From: Ruminococcus sp. UBA7013
GTDB lineage: Bacteria > Bacillota > Clostridia > Oscillospirales > Ruminococcaceae
NCBI GenBank assembly: GCA_002449585.1
Contig: DJXD01000036.1
Span: 1 to 18,947, forward strand
Direction: 5' to 3'
Length of the DNA: 18,947 nucleotides
Shown piece after piece: positions 15,484 to 18,947 of the stretch. The number at the start of each line of letters is the position of its first letter. The stretch's first letter is position 1. Under the pieces are notes generated by a model that was given only the letters and a program-made list of their open reading frames with translations, did not search any database and had not been told where the DNA came from. Both the position numbers and the translations under genes were made by a program.

Positions 15484-16242
15484 ATGTATTATTGCTGCGC
15501 ATTGACAGATAAAGGCAAACGGCCACATAATGAAGATGCATTTTTGATTCATAAAACTGTTCTGACGGAAGGTGTTACAGAACAGCAATTATCAAAACCG
15601 TTTCTACTTGCTGTCGCAGATGGTGTTGCTGGTGAACATTCCGGAGAAATTGCATCTCTTTCCTGTCTGCAAATGCTCAAAGAGATTTCTTTCTCCAGTC
15701 GTACAAATATGAAACAAAAATTATCTATGATCCATGAAACACTTGTAAAAAATGGCACAAAACAGGAAACGACTCGAAATATGCAAACTACATTATGTGC
15801 TGTCGGCATTGATGAGCATGATATGCTTCATAGCATGAATGTCGGAGATTCTCGTCTTTATCGCTTTCGAAATGGCCATCTGGAACAGCTTTCCAGAGAT
15901 CAATCTTTTGTGCAGCTTCTGTTTGAACAGGGTATTATCACTCTTGAACAAAAACAAACCCATGTGAATCGCAATATTATCCTCCCTGTACTGGGAAACA
16001 TGCATGAAGTCCCTGAATTCGATGTCAGAGAACATCATGAAAAAATGCAGGAAGGTGATATTTTATTATTATGCTCTGATGGCCTTTCTGACTATGTTTC
16101 TAATCTTGAAATAGAACAGATTCTTTCTATGTCAGTGGATTTAGTCCGCCGCTTACAGCTTCTTACAGAATTAGCTATGCTGAATCATTGTTCTGATAAT
16201 ATCACTATAATTGCCTTGATCCGTCTGCCGGGGAAAAAATAA
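15484..16242 (+). CDS. PP2C-family serine/threonine protein phosphatase
   Basis: A metal-dependent protein phosphatase of the Stp/PrpC type, 252 residues. The metal-binding motifs occur in order: HNEDAF (15-20), VADGVAGEHSGE (44-55), GDSRLYR (121-127), CSDGLSD (197-203) and SDNIT near the C-terminus. The first two aspartates, D18 and D46, and D199 and the last Asp are intact. No signal peptide or membrane segment, so it is cytoplasmic. The ATG at 15484 lies eight bases after GAGGGGGG; an ATG at 15466 overlaps that site. Unlike the usual Firmicutes arrangement no PrkC/PASTA kinase gene is beside it, and substrates cannot be inferred. Confidence 0.9.
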   Translation: MYYCCALTDKGKRPHNEDAFLIHKTVLTEGVTEQQLSKPFLLAVADGVAGEHSGEIASLSCLQMLKEISFSSRTNMKQKLSMIHETLVKNGTKQETTRNMQTTLCAVGIDEHDMLHSMNVGDSRLYRFRNGHLEQLSRDQSFVQLLFEQGIITLEQKQTHVNRNIILPVLGNMHEVPEFDVREHHEKMQEGDILLLCSDGLSDYVSNLEIEQILSMSVDLVRRLQLLTELAMLNHCSDNITIIALIRLPGKK

Positions 16243-16246
16243 CAGC

Positions 16247-16274
16247 CAGCCTCTTTCTTTCCTGAAAGAGGCTG
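16247..16274. terminator. bidirectional terminator between the phosphatase and lipid kinase genes
   Basis: An 11-base perfect stem, CAGCCTCTTTC (16247-16257) with GAAAGAGGCTG (16264-16274), and a 6-base loop. TTATTTTTT follows on the plus strand and TTATTTTTTCC on the minus strand, so it can end both converging transcripts. Confidence 0.9.
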
Positions 16275-16282
16275 TTATTTTT

Positions 16283-17242
16283 TCAGATCTTCCGCTCTAC
16301 TTTCCAAAGCAAAAAAGTTTCCTGAAATCGATTTGTGGGACATGTCCGGGGGACTAAGAATGTCACTGCCTGCTGATGATTTACAATATGAAATTCTGAT
16401 GCATTCGGCAAATATTCTCCGTCAATCGTCCAGGGAACATCTGTCTTTTCCATCAGCTCAACTTTGATTTCCGAAGCTCTCAGACAATATACCTGTTCAT
16501 TTTCGGGAAACTCATGAATATCTTTCAGAAATAACAGAACTTTCCTCAGATCCGATGGCTTGGCAAGCTTCCGGATGAGTGTGACCTCAAAAAGTCCATC
16601 ATCAAAGCAAAAATCATTAATATCCAGTACACTCCCCACAGATGCTGAATTTGTAATCATTCCATAAAGAAATTCGTCCTCGATTACTTGACCATCACAT
16701 GTAATTCGCATGGGATAAGATCTTAAATTTGTCAGACTTGTCATAGCATTCAGCATATAGGCCGCAGGCCCTAGCACGTTCTTGACACTTTGGGGCGTTC
16801 CATATGCAATATCTGTAAATGCTCCAAATGCTACAATATAGCTGAATCCTCTGTCATTTACCGTGCCAATATCAATTTTTCTGGGCAATCCATCAAGTAC
16901 ATCTTCACATGCTTTTGTCATTTCTTTTGAAATATCCATACTTTTGGCAAAATCATTAACTGATCCGCAGGGAATATAGCCAACAGGGACAGTCATTTCT
17001 GTTTTCAGAAGTCCATCCATCACTTCATGAAGTGTTCCGTCTCCTCCGGAACAGAAAATATAATCATACATTCCGGAGCTAGCCGCTATTTCTGCGGCCG
17101 CTGTGGCATCCTGTGCCGCCTGTGTGGGATGAACAGTCACCTCGTAGCCCTTCTTTGTCATAAGATCCAATATAGCCCCTAGAGAGCCGCTCAACTCGGC
17201 CTTTCCTGCCTGCAAATTGCAGATATAATAAATACGCTTCAT
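16283..17242 (-). CDS. diacylglycerol-kinase-family lipid kinase
   Basis: Phosphorylates a lipid such as diacylglycerol at the inner membrane face, likely recycling lipid left over from envelope synthesis. 319 residues. The nucleotide-binding core carries GGDGTLHE (66-73) and GSVNDFA (93-99), the latter a variant of the usual GTANDFA. The second domain has DGLFEV and the WTIDGE motif, both typical. The ATG at 17242 overlaps the stop of the upstream membrane protein gene as ATGA, indicating coupling; AAGGAG is 11 bases upstream. YegS-like or DgkB-like enzymes both remain possible; the lipid substrate is inferred. Confidence 0.88.
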   Translation of the reverse strand: MKRIYYICNLQAGKAELSGSLGAILDLMTKKGYEVTVHPTQAAQDATAAAEIAASSGMYDYIFCSGGDGTLHEVMDGLLKTEMTVPVGYIPCGSVNDFAKSMDISKEMTKACEDVLDGLPRKIDIGTVNDRGFSYIVAFGAFTDIAYGTPQSVKNVLGPAAYMLNAMTSLTNLRSYPMRITCDGQVIEDEFLYGMITNSASVGSVLDINDFCFDDGLFEVTLIRKLAKPSDLRKVLLFLKDIHEFPENEQVYCLRASEIKVELMEKTDVPWTIDGEYLPNASEFHIVNHQQAVTFLVPRTCPTNRFQETFLLWKVERKI

Positions 17243-17925
17243 GATTTATTCCGCTCCTTCAGAATATGTTTTTTCAGCTGAAATCCGGCAAACAATGCCG
17301 TCGCTGAAATACATGCAATGATCACACAAAGCCAGTAACGCCCTTCTGAAAGGCTGTCTCCTATCAGAACAGATGCCATCAGTGCGGGGAATCTTGCCAA
17401 TGTGGATAATATTAAAAACTGTTTTTCATCAACTTTTGTCAGCGGCATAATATAAGTCAGCAGATCTTTAGGAATCCCCGGAATCAGAAACAGCACAAAG
17501 ACCCAGAATTCAAGCTTGTCTTCCTCTTCCAAGAAAGCATAATGCTTCATCTTTTTTTCTGATACAAAGCAGCTGACCAGTGGTCTGCCGAATTTTTTCA
17601 CAAGATGATAAACCAGTAATGTTCCAAGAAATGCGCCTGTAACTGTCAGAATTGTTCCGAGCCATCCGCCGAACAATACTCCAGCTGTAATTTCCAAAGG
17701 GCCGCCGGGAATGAAGGCAATAACAATTTGCATAGCCATCAATCCCAGGAATAGCAAGGGCGCAAAGATGCCAGCCCGTTCAATCAAAGCGGCCAGTTGT
17801 TCACGTCCCTGGGCTGTGCCGAGCATCTGACACAATGGCATTAGAAACCGGATTCCCACGAAAAGCATTCCTGCTCCTACAGCCGCCAGAAGAATTTTTT
17901 TTCCTGTTTGTTTTTCAGTACTCAT
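17239..17925 (-). CDS. TVP38/TMEM64-type (VTT domain) membrane protein
   Basis: A 228-residue integral membrane protein of the TVP38/TMEM64 branch of the DedA superfamily, some members of which move lipids or undecaprenyl phosphate between leaflets. There is one N-terminal helix (about 11-30), then the VTT core with FIPGGPLEITAGVLFGG and a re-entrant-type loop, the hallmark FLIPGIPKDLLTYIMPLT, and two or three more helices. The ATG at 17925 follows GAGGTG by six bases. An open frame continues to 18105, but that extension runs through the promoter region and is AT-rich, so it is rejected. It forms an operon with the lipid kinase. Confidence 0.85.
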   Translation of the reverse strand: MSTEKQTGKKILLAAVGAGMLFVGIRFLMPLCQMLGTAQGREQLAALIERAGIFAPLLFLGLMAMQIVIAFIPGGPLEITAGVLFGGWLGTILTVTGAFLGTLLVYHLVKKFGRPLVSCFVSEKKMKHYAFLEEEDKLEFWVFVLFLIPGIPKDLLTYIMPLTKVDEKQFLILSTLARFPALMASVLIGDSLSEGRYWLCVIIACISATALFAGFQLKKHILKERNKS

Positions 17926-17950
17926 CAGCAACACCTCTTTTTTATTGAAT

Positions 17951-17979
17951 ATTATATCACAGAACAGCAAAAAAATCAA
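17951..17979 (-). promoter_or_regulatory. promoter of the VTT-protein / lipid-kinase operon
   Basis: On the minus strand TTGATT (17979-17974) and a perfect TATAAT (17956-17951) are 17 bases apart, about 25 bases before the start codon. Confidence 0.7.
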
Positions 17980-18012
17980 CATATATCTGTCATTTCTGGA
18001 TGAAAATTCTGT

Positions 18013-18053
18013 GAAAAAAATTTTTTCAAAATTTTCAAAATTTTTTTCAAAAA
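18013..18053 (+). promoter_or_regulatory. A-tract cluster (probable UP element) upstream of tRNA-Lys
   Basis: Three TTTTCAAAA units have their C at 18027, 18036 and 18048, a spacing of 9 and 12 bases that averages one helical turn. Such stretches bend DNA and bind the RNA polymerase alpha subunit at strong stable-RNA promoters. The role here is inferred. Confidence 0.45.
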
Positions 18054-18057
18054 CCCC

Positions 18058-18086
18058 TTGACAAATCAAAAAAAGTGTGCTATAAT
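18058..18086 (+). promoter_or_regulatory. consensus promoter of tRNA-Lys
   Basis: TTGACA (18058-18063) and TATAAT (18081-18086) with a 17-base spacer, a perfect consensus. Upstream at about 18013-18053 are phased A- and T-tracts suggestive of an UP element. The mature tRNA starts 12 bases after the -10. Confidence 0.9.
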
Positions 18087-18098
18087 AATACATGTTGT

Positions 18099-18171
18099 GA
18101 GACACTAGCTCAGCCGGTAGAGCACCGCCCTTTTAAGGCGGGTGTCGAGGGTTCGAATCCCTCGTGTCTCA
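18099..18171 (+). tRNA. tRNA-Lys, anticodon TTT
   Basis: A complete 73-base cloverleaf. The acceptor stem pairs GAGACAC (18099-18105) with GTGTCTC (18164-18170). D arm is GCTC/GAGC, and the anticodon stem CCGCC/GGCGG closes a CTTTTAA loop with anticodon TTT at 18132-18134, reading AAA/AAG lysine codons. The T arm is GAGGG-TTCGAAT-CCCTC. The variable loop is short and the discriminator base is A. CCA is not encoded; it must be added after transcription. U36-A37 fits the tRNAs that carry t6A37. Confidence 0.97.
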
Positions 18172-18176
18172 TTCTG

Positions 18177-18201
18177 AAAGCTCTGCATTATGCAGAGCTT
18201 T
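18177..18201 (+). terminator. hairpin after tRNA-Lys
   Basis: An 11-base perfect stem, AAAGCTCTGCA (18177-18187) and TGCAGAGCTTT (18191-18201), with a TTA loop, followed by only a short T run. It can end tRNA transcription, but the weak T tract may allow read-through into trmO, which has no other promoter in between. Confidence 0.65.
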
Positions 18202-18223
18202 TATGATTTATCAGGAGGTTTTT

Positions 18224-18886
18224 ATGGAAATCAATCCCATTGCTTATATTCATACGGATTTTAAAGAAAAATTTGGCATTCCAAGACAAAGCGGACGCAT
18301 TCCGGAACTGATCGGCCGCATTATTTTTGAACCCGAATTCAGAAATCCGGATGCTTTGCGAGGAATCACAGAATTTTCCCATTTATGGCTGATTTTTGAT
18401 TTTTCAAAATCTCATCGTGATCATTGGTCACCCACGGTCAGACCGCCCCGGCTCGGCGGCAATCAAAGAATGGGCGTATTTGCAAGCCGTTCGCCGTTCC
18501 GTCCTAATCCAATTGGATTATCCTGTGTAAAACTCGAAAGCATTGACAAAAATGATCTAATCGTATCTGGTATAGATCTTCTGGATCACACCCCTATTCT
18601 TGATATTAAGCCATATCTCCCCTATACTGACAGTCATCCCGATGCTATTGGCAGTTACGGCCAGACTTTGCAAAATTATCATCTTGATGTGCATTTTCCT
18701 GATCATCTGCTTTCCTTGATTCCATCAGAAAAACAAAAGGCCGTCATTGCCTGTCTAGCTGACGACCCTCGTCCATCTTATCAAAACGATCCTGAACGAA
18801 TCTATAATATGCAGTTTGCTGATCTTGATATTCATTTCAAAGTCAATCAAAATCAGCTGGAAGTAACCGCAATCGACAAATTATAA
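18224..18886 (+). CDS. trmO: TrmO-like tRNA t6A37 N6-methyltransferase
   Basis: Uses SAM to methylate N6-threonylcarbamoyladenosine at position 37 of certain tRNAs, giving m6t6A. 220 residues, slightly shorter than E. coli TrmO. Family landmarks: the N-terminal beta-strand PIAYIHTDFKEKFGIPRQ, LIGRIIF, then the SAM-binding core with VRPPRLGGN, MGVFASRSPFRPNPIGLS and the DHTPILDIKPYLPY strand. The ATG at 18224 follows AGGAGG by five bases; an upstream in-frame ATG at 18164 lies inside the tRNA and is rejected. It follows tRNA-Lys, possibly by read-through of the tRNA hairpin. Confidence 0.9.
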   Translation: MEINPIAYIHTDFKEKFGIPRQSGRIPELIGRIIFEPEFRNPDALRGITEFSHLWLIFDFSKSHRDHWSPTVRPPRLGGNQRMGVFASRSPFRPNPIGLSCVKLESIDKNDLIVSGIDLLDHTPILDIKPYLPYTDSHPDAIGSYGQTLQNYHLDVHFPDHLLSLIPSEKQKAVIACLADDPRPSYQNDPERIYNMQFADLDIHFKVNQNQLEVTAIDKL

Positions 18887-18893
18887 TAAATAA

Positions 18894-18919
18894 AACCGCC
18901 TCATTTTCATGAAGCGGTT
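18894..18919 (+). terminator. terminator of trmO
   Basis: AACCGC (18894-18899) pairs with GCGGTT (18914-18919); past a mismatch, TCAT/ATGA extends the stem, and CTTTTAT follows. It lies eight bases after the trmO stop. I see no further gene before the window ends. Confidence 0.75.
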
Positions 18920-18947
18920 CTTTTATGTCAGCACTTATCTAAATTCC

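Noticed and set aside
17926..18105. 60-residue N-terminal extension of the VTT-type protein
   Set aside because: It runs over the gene's own promoter and the tRNA promoter, is AT-rich in composition, and a good ribosome site precedes the ATG at 17925.

Overview
The window reads as an ordinary chromosomal segment of a low-GC, Gram-positive anaerobe of the Clostridia, most likely the Oscillospiraceae/Ruminococcus group. This is an inference from several things: AT-rich spacers with strong TTGACA/TATAAT-type promoters, AGGAGG ribosome binding sites, TTG starts, a ClpE-type zinc-finger Clp ATPase, a fused chorismate mutase-prephenate dehydratase, and the ecfA1-ecfA2-ecfT-truA order typical of Firmicutes. 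Coding density is high and no gene-free stretch exceeds about 180 bases. I see no insertion sequence, prophage, CRISPR array, toxin-antitoxin pair or defence island.

Positions 181-14084 are all on the minus strand. Read in the direction of transcription the order is: ruvC (TTG start, own promoter), a 77-residue small protein, ruvA, an SseB-like protein, ruvB, a class I SAM methyltransferase, ecfA1, ecfA2, ecfT, a YfhO-type membrane protein, truA, and a DUF5711-like anchored protein. Most neighbours are 7-25 bases apart or overlap, so this may be one long transcription unit. The largest internal gap is 71 bases, before the methyltransferase. It combines Holliday junction resolution, the energizing module of an ECF vitamin transporter, tRNA pseudouridylation and probable envelope functions. 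The last gene, the clpE-like ATPase (181-2508), has its own pair of tandemly duplicated promoters.

Positions 14085-14250 hold divergent promoters. To the right on the plus strand are pheA (phenylalanine biosynthesis, with an ACT regulatory domain) and a PP2C-type protein phosphatase with its own promoter. The phosphatase ends at a bidirectional terminator shared with a minus-strand pair: a VTT/TVP38-type membrane protein and a diacylglycerol-kinase-family lipid kinase that overlap by ATGA.

Positions 17926-18098 again hold divergent promoters. The rightward one is a perfect-consensus promoter with upstream A-tracts and drives tRNA-Lys(UUU). After a hairpin comes trmO, a methyltransferase for t6A37 in tRNA, followed by a terminator.

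I found no clearly new biological system. The items most worth a second look are the duplicated clpE promoter, the foreign genes set into otherwise canonical clusters (SseB-like between ruvA and ruvB, YfhO between ecfT and truA, the ECF genes placed behind the ruv genes), the repeated acidic tail on the YfhO protein, the odd start region of the methyltransferase, and the tRNA-Lys/trmO pairing.
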